Notes under the pieces: generated by a model
The model's input: the letters and a program-made list of their open reading frames with translations, nothing else
What the model was told of the DNA's origin: nothing
Database searches by the model: none
Made by a program: the position numbers and the translations under genes
Shown here: piece after piece, positions 10,790 to 21,332 of the stretch
Position numbering within the stretch: position 1 is the stretch's first letter
Layout of the letters: each line of letters opens with the position of its first letter
Source of the DNA: Epiperipatus broadwayi
Lineage: Eukaryota > Onychophora > Udeonychophora > Euonychophora > Peripatidae
NCBI GenBank assembly: GCA_028023455.1
Contig: JAQFVV010012535.1
Span: 2,172,001-2,236,000 of the forward strand
Direction of reading: 5' to 3'
Length of the DNA stretch: 64,000 nucleotides

Positions 10790-11800
10790 AACTAAAGGAA
10801 GATATTTAGATTCCTCTGAGGTTTTGAAAACTTAGGCAGAGGCATTTCTTAATATTTATTCAATATATTCTTGTTATTTCAGCTGTTATAGTATGTAAAG
10901 TTCACTTAGTAAGCAAATATAATTTTTTTTTCTTTCTCAGAAATTTAATAGTTTTTGATATTGTTAGATTTTCTTGATGACATAATAAATTATGAATGTA
11001 TTTTGCATTTATGCAGTTCACTATATGACTGCTGCTAATTCATGGTTAATAGATTTGTGATTGTTTAATAATGTAGGTAATTATCAGAATCTAGGTGTCT
11101 TATGACTAACTATTGGATAAATCAGTACTTGTAGGACCAAGAAAAAAATATGCATTCATTCTGTGGCTAAAATCAGTACTTGTAGGACCAAGAAAAAAAT
11201 ATGCATTCATTCTGTGGTTATAAAGCCATGAGCCAAGATAGCTGTAATAATTGAAAATAGAGGTGACATAAGAATTCTCAGAGTTTGGATCTAGTTTACC
11301 CTTTAGTGATGATTTTATATTTGCTGTCTACAACTGCAGGTCACCCTTAATGATGTATGAATTAAAATAATTATGTTTTATTAAAAAGGATATTGTAGGA
11401 ATCTGTTAAGTTAGAAGAAAAGATGAAAAGATAAATTATGTGAGATGACTTGTGTACATAAAGACACAAATATTGAGAATACAAGTGGAGTTAGACTGAT
11501 TATAAATAAAAGAAAAATAACAGTATGAAGATTGGTAGTGTGTTAGACAGGAAAATTAATTTCTCACTTTTATGGGGTTCAGATGTAGATAATTTATAGA
11601 GATGTTTAGAATGCTTATGAATTGATTAAAGAGCTCTATAAAATTAGCATGGAAAATTTAACATTAGAATTGAAAAGCATTTAAAAGCTGAAGTTGTGAT
11701 GTGTAATTTGGATGTAGAAACTGAAATGAGAGAAGATATAAATTTATGCAATTTTCAGAGAAGTCAAAAAATGTGATTTTTTTTTTTTTTTAGAATATTT
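10790..11800 (+). pseudogene. Heavily decayed RTE LINE, 5' region and endonuclease part
   Basis: Scattered blocks match the RTE element at 18065-21332 in the same order. They include GATTCCTCTGAGG and TTTCAGCTGTTATAGTATG (like its 5' leader near 18110-18195), CTACAACTGCAGGTCACC (like 18546), GACACAAATATTGAGAATACAAG (like 18700), and a broken copy of the GDFNA region and the following GHRLVEFAEK region near 11690-11760. The frame is destroyed by many indels and stops. The copy ends before the reverse transcriptase. It is much older than the 18 kb copy. Confidence 0.6.
11120..11221. repeat. 51-bp tandem duplication
   Basis: AATCAGTACTTGTAGGACC begins at 11120 and again at 11171. Two units of 51 bp are nearly identical, differing at CTGTGGCTAA versus CTGTGGTTAT. 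It lies inside the decayed RTE copy and is a recent local slippage or duplication. Confidence 0.9.
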
Positions 11801-13814
11801 AAAGGAGAAATGAAGTTGTAGCACAGTTTTTTAATATTATGGCTAACAAAAATATATATTTTAAAAGAAATATATTTAAATGATTGACTGTAAGAAGTAA
11901 TTATTGCTAAGTGAGATAAAGTATATAAGAATGAATATTTGATCTAATTGAGTAATATTTTCAAGCAAAAATTTATTTGAAATATGATGTAAGAATTATG
12001 ATTTATTATTTTTTAACATTCTAATCCCATATTAACCGAATAATAATTGTTGAAGATTATTCTAAACAATTTCTATTATTTTTTTGATTTAGTGTAATTA
12101 TAACTTTTATATTTTTGTAAATATTGATTATCATATGTAATGTCCCTGATATATATATAATCAAATAAAATAATTATAAATTTTAATTATAAACATTTAA
12201 AAATCACAGCAACAACTAATGTTCAACAAATAATAATGTAGCCATTTTCAGTTATATATTAAAAATACTAAAATGAAAATGAATTTGCTTAATGTGTAAA
12301 TTAATATAAAAATAATTGTAATGTTTTGTTTATTGATTATTTAAGCAAACAGTCCATTTATTTAATAAATGTGTGTTAAAGTTAATTAAATAGCTTACTT
12401 TACTTATGTGTTATTTGAAGGAAAATAAAGATTGTCCAATCAGAATTATCATGACAACTCACTTGATTAAAAAAAATAACAATTCAGAAACTACTTTATT
12501 ATTGGTTATGTTATATGCTTTAACTTTTTTATAATAATTTGTTTATGAATGCATTTTATTTAAATGACATTTCAGTTCTATATGCTTTCACATGTGACTA
12601 GTTACAATGAAGATTAAAAATACTATTTAAATCCATTGCTAAATAGAAAATATTATTTATAAAAAAGTTAAAGTATTTAATTTCTTGAATAATGACACAA
12701 TTTTTATGTTTTTTTTTGATTATGCATGTAGTTGTCATGGTGATTTTTTTATTGATGCTGTCTTTTTTTTCCGTCAGAAAGTGAATTCAAGAAAAAGAAA
12801 AATAATTAAAATCATTTGTATGAATTCTGATAAATATTTGATGTAGATGTCACATAATTATTTCCTGTCCATTAATTTATCCACCATGGAAGACTATTTC
12901 TTTTCTTTTATAAAGATTTTTAAATATGTTAATTGAAGTAGCTAAATTGTTTACCAAATTTAAGTTATTACTGTTATTTTTTGTAGTTCATAATTACAAA
13001 TGTTGATTATTTTTATTATTTCTAAATTAATTTTAACAGAAAGTATGAATATCATCACCTCCCAGATCGGGATTTTTTTGTTTTAATATTATCTCATTGG
13101 AAGAATAACATGGAATATTATCATTGACTGTTATGTCATTAATATGCCGAGGGTTTATCATTGTGACTTAATTATAAACTTTATTTACATTTCTTACATT
13201 TTTAGTATAACAGATTATTACTTTCACTTCGACAAATTACTAATTGATTCACAGCCTTATAGTTTGATATTCCATTGTGTAATATTAAGTCTATTGTTAA
13301 TTTGGATATAAATTAAAATGAAGATTTATTATGTGAAAAAGATTAGAAACATTATAAAAATGAATAGAAATAAATATTACTGGAAGATTTCATCGTTTCA
13401 AACTTATTTGAATGCATATTGGATTAATCTGAATCAGAGACCTACATTATTAACTTCTGTTTTTTTTTAAATTTAGTCCAACTTCAATATATACGTTAAT
13501 AATCTATATAATAACTTTTCCTCTACCTTTTTTAAATTTGATTTACTACTGAACAAAATAATCTAAAATCAAAAATATAATATCAAAATAGTATATTCCA
13601 AAATCTGGTGTTATGTTATTTAATTCTAATCAATGTTTAGATTAACAGACATTTTTAAAAACATCAATTGGAAAAATAAAAGCAAAAAATTGTAATGATT
13701 AATGTTTTAAAACATGCCAATGTATAGAATAAAATTTTTCGAATTTATAATTTTATAATGAGTTTTAGATCAATAGAAATAAGTAATGTATTGTTTTTAT
13801 ATTACATTATTAAG
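11801..13814. other. AT-rich DNA, nothing recognised
   Basis: About 2 kb of low-complexity AT-rich sequence. No reading frame above background and no repeat with another part of the window was noticed. Confidence 0.5.
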
Positions 13815-13914
13815 CATTGGTGATCGAGAGGTCAGCTCAGCTGCCTTACAAGCAGTTGTCCCCTGTTAGCGGGTTCACTTCCCGGCCGATGCTATGACAC
13901 ATGAAAAAAAAAAT
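13815..13914 (+). mobile_element. tRNA-derived SINE, family 2
   Basis: It begins ATTGGTGATCGAGAGGTCAG, with a B box GGTTCACTTCCC at 13872 and the family tail GATGCTATGACACATGAAAAA. The middle, CTGCCTTACAAGCAGTTGTC, is shared with the copy at 48921. The tail is shared with family 1, so the two families probably use the same retroposition machinery. A decayed target duplication (TATTAAGCA versus AATAAAGCA) is possible. Confidence 0.7.
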
Positions 13915-14074
13915 AATAAAGCAAGTTTAAATAGACTGATTATTAATTAAATAAGTTTCAGAATATAACTGAATTAAATCATTTGCTTGTATCATTTCAG
14001 ATTTTGGAACATCTGAACTATTTTGAATGTCAAAAAAAAAAAAAAAATTCCTTGTTAGTATAAACATATGTATT

Positions 14075-14107
14075 TTTCTGAAGGTTTGTGATGATGGTGT
14101 TCTAGCT
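14075..14107 (-). other. 33-bp one-sided PLE extension
   Basis: This sits between the target duplication and the left inverted arm and includes TTTCTGAAGGTTTGTGATGA. It has no counterpart on the right end of this copy. The same sequence is on the left of the palindrome at 39840 and on the right of the palindrome at 50831. Its presence on one side only matches the extension described for Penelope elements. Confidence 0.75.
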
Positions 14108-14348
14108 GTATTTTTATATTGGACTATTTCCACCATTTAATATGTGTGTTGAATATCTTTAGAAAAGTTTAATTTTAGTTAAATATTCCAAATGCATTCA
14201 ACTGTTAATAATATCATAGCAAACAGGTTAGTATATGCACCAACTGTTAGTAATATCACAGCAAACAAATGTTAGTAATATCACAGCAAACAGCTTATGC
14301 ACTAACTGTTAGTAATATCACAGCAAACAAGTTATTATATGCACAACA

Positions 14349-14381
14349 TTTCGAGAGGTATTTTTCTCCCCTCTTCTTCAG
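14349..14381 (-). ncRNA. Hammerhead-ribozyme-like motif in the PLE arm
   Basis: On the minus strand CTGAAGA (a CUGANGA core) is followed by an AGAGG/CCTCT stem with an 11-nt loop, one unpaired C, and GAAA. The core strand is preceded by GCAACAC. PLE terminal repeats are known to carry minimal hammerheads with extremely short stem III that act as dimers. The right arm has the same motif with GAAACGTT, where ACGT could form a dimeric stem III. The base of stem II is imperfect and cleavage is not shown. Confidence 0.45.
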
Positions 14382-14410
14382 GTGTTGCTGGCCTGACCAG
14401 TGACAGTACT

Positions 14411-14492
14411 AGCATGGGATTCGAACTTGGGTCCTTAGATTCTTGATTATTGAATTTTAAGGCAACCCTCTAACCAACTGAGCCATCCTGCC
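14411..14492 (-). ncRNA. tRNA-like segment in the left PLE arm
   Basis: Read on the minus strand it has GGCAGGATGGCTCAGTTGG (A box TGGCTCAGTTGG) and a B box AAGTTCGAATCCC. The anticodon-arm region is not tRNA-like and the acceptor arm does not close well, so this is a tRNA-derived promoter module and not a functional tRNA. A matching copy lies at 15640-15720 in opposite orientation. Confidence 0.65.
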
Positions 14493-14618
14493 AAAGGCAA
14501 CAGTATGTAGTAATTTCATATACTTATCTATGAGGTTCCTTCTGATTTCTCCACTTTTTCCTCAGAGCAAAGTTGATTAGTGGTTTCCATACATTATGTA
14601 TAGTCACATTAGGTTGGC

Positions 14619-14894
14619 TTATGGGAATTTTTTTGCCATTGTCATGTGAGCAGCTTCTTTAAATTTTCTTCTTTGTACCTTTTCTTCTTTATCTAATATT
14701 TTTGTATTTTCCCAATTGAACGTATGTTCATTGGTCCATACATGGTCTGCTACCTTAGACACATCTGTTTTCTTTCTTCTAATCATCAGTTTATGTTCTT
14801 GCAAGCACTTTTGAATGGGACGGCTGGTCTCACCAATATATGTTCTTCCACATTCACATGGTATTTCATAGATGCAGTTTTTTCTTTGCAGCAT
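14619..14894 (-). pseudogene. GIY-YIG endonuclease domain of PLE-1
   Basis: The frame contains NCIYEIPCECGRTYIGETSR, the IYxxxC and YIGET signature of the GIY-YIG nuclease of Penelope-like elements, with the conserved Cys pair, then QEHK and later NEHTFNW with the His-rich end of the fold. In PLEs this domain nicks target DNA for primed reverse transcription. A further upstream segment (about 14895-15080) encodes the RT-endonuclease linker but needs a frameshift to join. The domain is well preserved, yet the element as a whole cannot encode an intact protein. Confidence 0.85.
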
Positions 14895-15113
14895 TTCAAG
14901 TTTAGGCTTTGTAGATGTTAGAATTCCTCGTAGTGTGGTATGGCTCTGGAAAGCTGTTCTGATGTTATACTGATTGCAGATTTCCTTAATTTGTCTGATA
15001 TTTTTGGAATGTATGGATACACTACAGTACCAATAATTGTCTTTTCTCTTGATGATTCTTTTTGTTGTCTATTTAATGTTTTCTTAATAACAGCTGATGG
15101 ATAACCATTTGTC

Positions 15114-15630
15114 TTAAGAGTTTTGTTCTATATAGATCTTTTCTTTTTTCAAATCATCAGTTTCTGAACAAACTTCTTTTGCTCTGTTCCACAGTGATAG
15201 TATAACTCCATGTTTTGTGTTTCTGGTGTGATTAGATGTGTAGGCTAGGTATTTTCCTGTATGCGTAGGTTTTCGGTAAACTGTAGTTTTGATTTTGCCA
15301 TGAGGGAGTCTTGTCACAAGAACATCTAAGAATGCCAATTTTTGTTCTTGTTCTGGTTCTATTGTAAATTTAATTGAAGGGGATATGTTGTTGATGTGTG
15401 TCCAGAAAGTTTGTAGCAATGCTTCACCATGTGGCCATACAACAAATGTATCATCCACATAGTGAAGCCAAACTTTAGGTGGATAAGGAGTAGTTTTTAT
15501 GGCTGTGGTTTTGAGTTCTTCCATGTAAATATTGCTAATCAGGGGAGACAATGGTGAGCCCATAGCCATTCCTTGATTTTGTTGGAAGAATTCTGTGTTA
15601 TATTGAAAGTAGGTTGTTTTTATACAGAAT
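15114..15630 (-). pseudogene. C-terminal part of PLE reverse transcriptase
   Basis: An open stretch on the minus strand contains FFQQNQG just before MAMGSPLSPLISNIYMEEL (RT motif B region) and YVDDTFVVW, the catalytic YxDD motif of PLE reverse transcriptases. It continues with KLAFLDVLVTR and the VYRKPTHTGKYLAY segment typical of the family. The palm N-terminal half is missing: at 15631 coding sequence stops abruptly and the inverted arm begins. This is 5' truncation, usual for PLE insertions. Confidence 0.88.
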
Positions 15631-15920
15631 GTTGCCTTTGGCAGGATGGCTCAGTTGGTTAGAGGGTTACTTTAAAATTCAATAATCAAGAATCGAAGGA
15701 CCCAGGTTTGAATCTCATGCTAGTACTGTCACTGGTCAGGCCAGCAACACCTGAAGAAGAGGGGAGAAAAATACCTCTTGAAACGTTGTGCATATACTAA
15801 CCTGTTTGCTGTGATATTACTAACAGTTGAATGTATTTGGAATATTTAACTAAAATTAAACTTTTCTAAAGACATTCAACACACATATTAGATGATGGAA
15901 ATAGTCCAATATAAAAATAC
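15631..15920 (+). repeat. PLE-1 inverted arm at the truncated end
   Basis: Inverted copy of the left arm. It starts GTTGCCTTTGGCAGGATGG, contains the A box at 15647-15658 and B box GGTTTGAATCTC at 15705-15716, the hammerhead-like core CTGAAGA at 15751 with GAAA at 15780-15783, and ends TCCAATATAAAAATAC against the target duplication. It lacks the 33-bp extension. Confidence 0.85.
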
Positions 15921-15933
15921 AAACATATGTATT

Positions 15934-18064
15934 GTTTAATATCTGATATAGCAGAAATTTCTGAATAATCTCTGTTTGAAAATAAATATTTATGTGCAAG
16001 CAATGAAAATATTTATTATGGCTACCAAAAATATGAAGATTTCCATATTTCTCTAATTGGATCAGATTAATTTTGTTTTGTTAAGTGCCTAATCAGATTA
16101 TGATATATAACATGTTGTAGTTTTATTTTTTGAAATATGTTTGTGATTTTCCAAAAAGGTTAAGAAAAGTTACAGTATATCTGACTCACTTTTTGTTTCT
16201 TTAAATTTCTTTGATCAGATTAATTTTAATTGCAGTGACATTTTGTTTTGAAATAATAATTAACATCGTTTTGTCACATCTAAGCTTGCAATTTAAATGT
16301 GAAGAATCATTTCTTACCAGAGCAAATATTTACAGGCTCATTAAAACTAGTTAGGAAATAAAAATTGGTTAAACATATAAATAAAAATTTATTATAGTGA
16401 ATGCAATGATTTTATGAATAATTACAAAATAAGTAATTATTGAAATTAGTTATTGAGAGCAGAAAGAAAATCAGTGCAATTATTTCTCATAAATTATTAC
16501 TTTTAAGATATATATATATAGCTTTTGATACAAAAAAATATTTGGGATTGCCTAGTTTAAATTATTGCACAATTGAATTTATTTTATATTCAACAAATAT
16601 GAAATGAAGTAAGTTTTTCCATATATGTTATCGGGTAGTGAATGCAATATGTTTTTTTTTTTAAGAATTGAATTACTGTGTTCTTAGTTCTTGTAGTTTT
16701 AGCCGTGAGTATATAGATTTTCTCAAACTTATCCATTTACTTGAGAAAGTGATTGGAGTAGAAATGCCTCATTTTATAATCATATCAGATTATAATACTC
16801 TTTTATGATAATGTTTGATTATGTGGTTGTTTGATGGGTAGTTTTAAATTCTGATATGTGGTTGTTAACTTTTTTATATACATTGATGCAGCCAAAGATG
16901 GCTTAATTTATCTTTTTTAGTTGTATCATAGTAGTTTAATTATTTTATTTAAATGTGATGTTTATTTTTAGTTAGTTATTTTATAGTTTTGATGAAGATA
17001 TTTATTTACTAGCACAGATTCAAACTACACTTTTTTATTGTCCTGCTTTAGGATTGCTCATTTTATATTCATTCTATAGTATGATTGTGCATAATATTTT
17101 TATTTTATATACTATGTAAATGTCATATGATATAGTTTTGCCTGTTTTACTATGTAAATGGAAAAAAAAGGGATAATGATTAAATAATTACATGATTTTT
17201 ATTTTATTTTTAAATTGCCAATTAACTATTTTAAACTATTAACTAAGAAAACAAATAAATAAATTGTTAAAGGAAAAAAAAAAAAGATTTTGCTAATGTT
17301 ATATTTTAATTTTTATTAAATTCATGTTTTTTTTTTTAACATATAAGCATTAATGTATTTTTATACATTAAACTAAAATATCACTTAATTCAATATTGAT
17401 TTTTTTTTTATTATGAAATCTATATTTTTTTAAAATGTATATATATATTTCTCTTTTTTATTTCTAATGTAAGAAATTGATGAGGAAAGAAAATGTGTAT
17501 AGGAAATTATATTTTAAAAGTATCATATTTCATATAAAATGGAATTAGATTTGTATCATTTATGTGTACAAGGGAATATAAGCAAATGTTACTTTCTCAA
17601 TCTTAATATTATCTCAATTTTAATACTAATATTTATTTTCATTTATATAGAAAGTTAAAATAGCCTTTAAATGGCTTTTTTTTTTTTTTTACCAATTTTC
17701 AATTGCTAAATTGTGAAGGTTTGGCATTTTAGTTCGTTTTTCTTTCTTTGCAACAATAACCTGATAGCAATTTACTGACCATTACTGGATGATTAATTGA
17801 ATTAGCTGTGAACTTGCTATATGAAAAAGACCCATCTTAAATGTAATTGGAACCTTAAGTTTTTCATATAAATATATATAGATAGCATAATGTCCAAATA
17901 TATTTATGGTTTTTAGTCATATGTATAAAATGAGAGTTGTTAAGTAAGCATGATTATTTAATTTTTTTATCTGTACCCATGCCAAAAATTTATACATATT
18001 TCAGTGAGGTGTTCTCAAGATAATGGACATTTACTTTTTTATTTTAATTATATGTATATATGTG
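15934..18064. other. AT-rich DNA, nothing recognised
   Basis: About 2.1 kb with many poly-T and poly-A runs. No coding region, RNA gene or inverted repeat stood out. Confidence 0.5.
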
Positions 18065-21000
18065 TACATGGCTGCAGAAAGAGTTTGCTATTAACTGAAA
18101 GGAGACCCTTTGATTCCTCTCGGAGGCCTTAAAGGAACCAAGCAGGGCAAATTCTTAATGTTCACCCCATACGTTCTTATTGTTGCAGCTGTTATTACTA
18201 TGTGATTATTCATATAGTATACTAACATGGATGGGCTGCTCACCAACACGCATTAGCCATCATGGAATCTTTATTGGCTTTTTACCTCTGAGTTTAAGAT
18301 CAAGAAACATCATGGTCTTTCTTCTCAGTTGCCTGATAAGGCAGAATGAATGTTTATGTAAATGATAAATATTTTTCCAATAGATATATACAATTATGAC
18401 AGAACAAAAATAAATCATGGCTTTTAATCCCAGGAGACTGTAAAGTCACCAACTAAGGCAGCGGTTGGTGGTGAAGGCGGAGGATGCTAAGAATCCCCTC
18501 ATTGCAGACCCAGGCTGCCATCTGATGATGAATTTTTATTTAGGTACTTACAACTGCAGATCACTTTCAAGTGAAGGAAGATTGCAATAATTAGAAGAAC
18601 TGTCTTATATTAAATGGGACAGATTGGATTTTGTGAAGTTAGAAGAAAAGGTGAAGAGACAATTGATTTAAAAAGTGGACATGTACTCTATTATAAAGGC
18701 ACAAATATTGGAAATACAAGTGGAGTAGGATTCATTATAAATAAAAAGTGGAAGAACAACATTGTGGGGATTGATGGTGTATCGGACAGAGTGGCAAGAT
18801 TAGTTATACAACTTAATAGCAGATACCAAATGCAGATAATTCAGGTTTATGCCCCAACAAGTTCTCATAGTGATGAAGTAGTAGAAGATTTTTATATGGA
18901 TGTACAAAAGGCTTTTGATCAGAGTAAACAACATTTTAAAATTGTTATGGGAGACTTTAATGCTAGAATTGGTAAACAAATGAAAGATGAAAGTGCTGTA
19001 GGTAATTTTGGTTATGGTAATAGAAATGAGAGAGGACATAGACTTGTGGAGTTTGCAGAAAAAGAAAAACTTTATATTATGAATTCTTTTTTTGAGAAAA
19101 ATGTTAAAAGGAAATGGACATGGAAGCATCCAAATGAAGGTACAGCAGAATTGGATTATATTTTGACTAACAGAAAATACATATTTCAAGATTGTAATGT
19201 TCTTAATAAATTTAACACAGGAAGTGATCATCGATTAGTAAGATGTAAGATACGTGTTAATGCAAAACTAGAGAGACAAAAATTATTAAGAAAAACAATA
19301 TTTACAGTTGATATTCCTAATCTTCAGAAACATTCTAATGAATTTAAATTAGAACTTACAAATTGGTTTCAAGTATTAGTAGATTTTGAACATGATTCAG
19401 ATTTGAATGAAATTAATAAGAAAATAACTGATACACTTTTAAAAACTGCAACAAAGATAGCTGGTAGAAAAAAGCAGCAATTGACCAATAAAATTTCTAC
19501 TGAGACTAGAGAATTTATGAAGAAAAGAAGGAATATGAAGATATACAAAAATGATGCATTAAAAAGGATTGAATATCTCGAATTTTGTAAAATGGTGTGG
19601 AAAAGAGTTGAAAATGATATAAGAAAGTATAACTGTGAACTAGCAAGGAAAGCTGTAGAAGAGAATAAAAGTCTCAAGAGTGTAAAACAACATTTTGGTA
19701 TTGGTAGGAAATTTATATCTGCAATAAGAAAAAAAGATGGAATTATTACTAAAAAGAGAGATGACATCATGAAATGGGTAGAAGACTTTTATCAAGAATT
19801 ATATAGTAATAAAGAACAAGTACCTCCTATATCTATTACATCTTCCGAATTGCCCAGAATTTTAAATGAAGAAGTGAGACATGCAATTAAATGTATGAAG
19901 AAAGGAAAGGCTCCAGGTAATGATGGAATTATAATTGATATATTAAAAGAAGCAGATGAAGAAATAGATTTTTTTTAGCAAAGTTATATACCAAATGTCT
20001 AAATGATAAAGATGTACCAGATGATTGGAAGAATGCAGTATTAATATTAATATTTAAAAAAGGTAATAAAGAAGATATTAGAAATTACAGACCTATCAGC
20101 CTTTTATCAGTTTTATACAAAATTTTTACCAAGATAATTACAACTCGTCTACAGAGAACATTGGATTTCCACCAACCAAGAGAACAAGCTGGATTTAAAA
20201 GTGGTTTTAGTACAGTAGATCATATCCAGGTATTGAGAGAAGTTATAGAAAGGACAAATGAATATGAGTTGCCATTATGCTTTGGATTTGTAGATTATGA
20301 AAAGGCATTTGATTCTATAAACATTTCTTCAGTGATTAAAGCATTGGATCATCAAGGTATAGATCCAGGATATTGTCATATTTTAAAGAATATTTATAAA
20401 AATGCAACAGCAACAATTAGATTACATAATGATACTGGGAAAGTCAACATTGAGAAGGGTGTAAGACAGAGTGACTCCATATCTCCAAAACTTTTTACAG
20501 CAGTGCTGCAAGAAGTATTTTGTGGATTAAAATGGGAAGCTAAAGGAGTGAAAGTAAATGGAGATTATTTAAGTCATTTAGATTTTGCAGATGATGTAGT
20601 TGTTTTTGCAAATAATGCTTTAGAGCTGCAGGAAATGTTGCAGGAGTTATCAGATGAAAGTAGGACTAAAGATAAATGTTAAAAAGACTAAAGTAATGTT
20701 TAATGGATTTTCTCAAAATATGAAAATAAAGATTGATTATGATGAGTTAGAAGAAGTTAACAGTTACAAATACCTTGGTCAGATTATTAATACAGATGTA
20801 AATATAATGGATGAAATTAATCATAGAATTAAACTTGGTTGGAGTGCTTTTGGTAGAAATAACTTGATATTAAAAGAAAATATGCCTATGTTTTAGTTAA
20901 TTCCATTTTTACTTATGGATCTGAGACTTGGACACTTAATAGAAGAGCAATACAGAGACTTCAGACCACTCAAAGAAGTATGGAGAGATGCATGTTGGGA

Positions 21001-21332
21001 GTAGCAAGAAGAGATCAAAAACACAATATATGGGTAAGAGAACAAACAGGTGTTTCTGACCTCATTGAAAAAATTACAAGACTGAAGTGGAGTTGGGCTG
21101 GACATATTTCTAAAAGAGATGATAATAGATGGACAATTGAAATCTTAAACTGGATTCCAAGAGATTGTAAAAGACCCAGAAAGAGACCACATGTGAGATG
21201 GATGAACGAAATAAGAAAGGGTGCAGGGGTGATGTGGAGAAGAGAAGCTAAAGATCAGCGAAGATGGATTAAACTTGGAGAGACCTTCATCCTGCAGTGG
21301 ATTGGTAATAGTTGACGATGATGATGATATAG
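18065..21332 (+). mobile_element. RTE-clade LINE, near full length
   Basis: This has a 5' leader of about 480 bp, one long but broken ORF with endonuclease and reverse transcriptase, and a short 3' end finishing in GACGATGATGATGATA. A single EN-RT ORF and a GAT-rich microsatellite tail are typical of RTE elements. The leader is confirmed as part of the repeat because blocks of it recur in the decayed copy at 10790. The exact 5' end and target duplication were not resolved. Confidence 0.85.
18543..21315 (+). pseudogene. RTE endonuclease-reverse transcriptase, broken ORF
   Basis: The frame starts around GTYNCRSLSSEGRLQ (18543), meets a stop and a frame change before the Met at 18614, then runs open to 19978. 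Endonuclease (AP-type): QVYAPTSS, MGDFNARIG at about 18946, DYILTNRKY and GSDHRLVRCK. A Lys-rich linker follows. The RT begins near KGKAPGNDGI (19905). After a frame change at the T-run near 19970 it continues with NYRPISLLSVLYKIF, EQAGFKSGFSTVDHI, FVDYEKAFDSI, GVRQSDSISPKLFTA and the catalytic FADD at 20584-20595. Further frame changes are near 20670 and 20895. The C-terminus (LGVARRDQKHN, LKWSWAGHIS, RPHVRWMNEI) is the characteristic RTE tail. Only a few lesions are present, so the insertion is fairly young. Confidence 0.88.

Larger units (their letters stand above)
14108..14501 (-). repeat. PLE-1 terminal arm with tRNA-like and hammerhead-like parts
   Basis: Inverted counterpart of 15631-15920. 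It is about 100 bp longer because TGTTAGTAATATCACAGCAA is repeated three to four times between 14190 and 14340. In the PLE sense direction (minus) the order is tRNA-like segment, hammerhead-like motif, A/T-rich tail, extension. Confidence 0.85.
14062..15933 (-). mobile_element. Penelope-like element 1, 5'-truncated, with inverted arms
   Basis: AAACATATGTATT occurs at 14062-14074 and 15921-15933 and is a perfect 13-bp target duplication that defines the insertion. In sense (minus) order the element has an inverted arm (15920-15631), a reverse transcriptase truncated just before its GxAMGSPLSP motif, a GIY-YIG endonuclease, the second arm (14501-14108), and a 33-bp extension (14107-14075) present on one side only. 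PLEs of the Penelope type are known for GIY-YIG endonucleases, terminal repeats in inverted or tandem arrangement, and a roughly 34-bp extension on one end; all are visible here. Coding sequence is broken by at least one frameshift between the two domains. Confidence 0.88.

Noticed and set aside
15640-15720. Functional tRNA gene
   Set aside because: A and B boxes are present, but acceptor and anticodon arms do not form, and the segment is part of a transposon arm.
18180-18365. 61-codon ORF in the RTE leader
   Set aside because: Matching sequence in the decayed copy does not keep the frame; it is part of the LINE leader.
18800-19770. Minus-strand ORFs of 143 and 133 codons
   Set aside because: They are antisense to the RTE endonuclease and linker, which have clear domain motifs on the plus strand.
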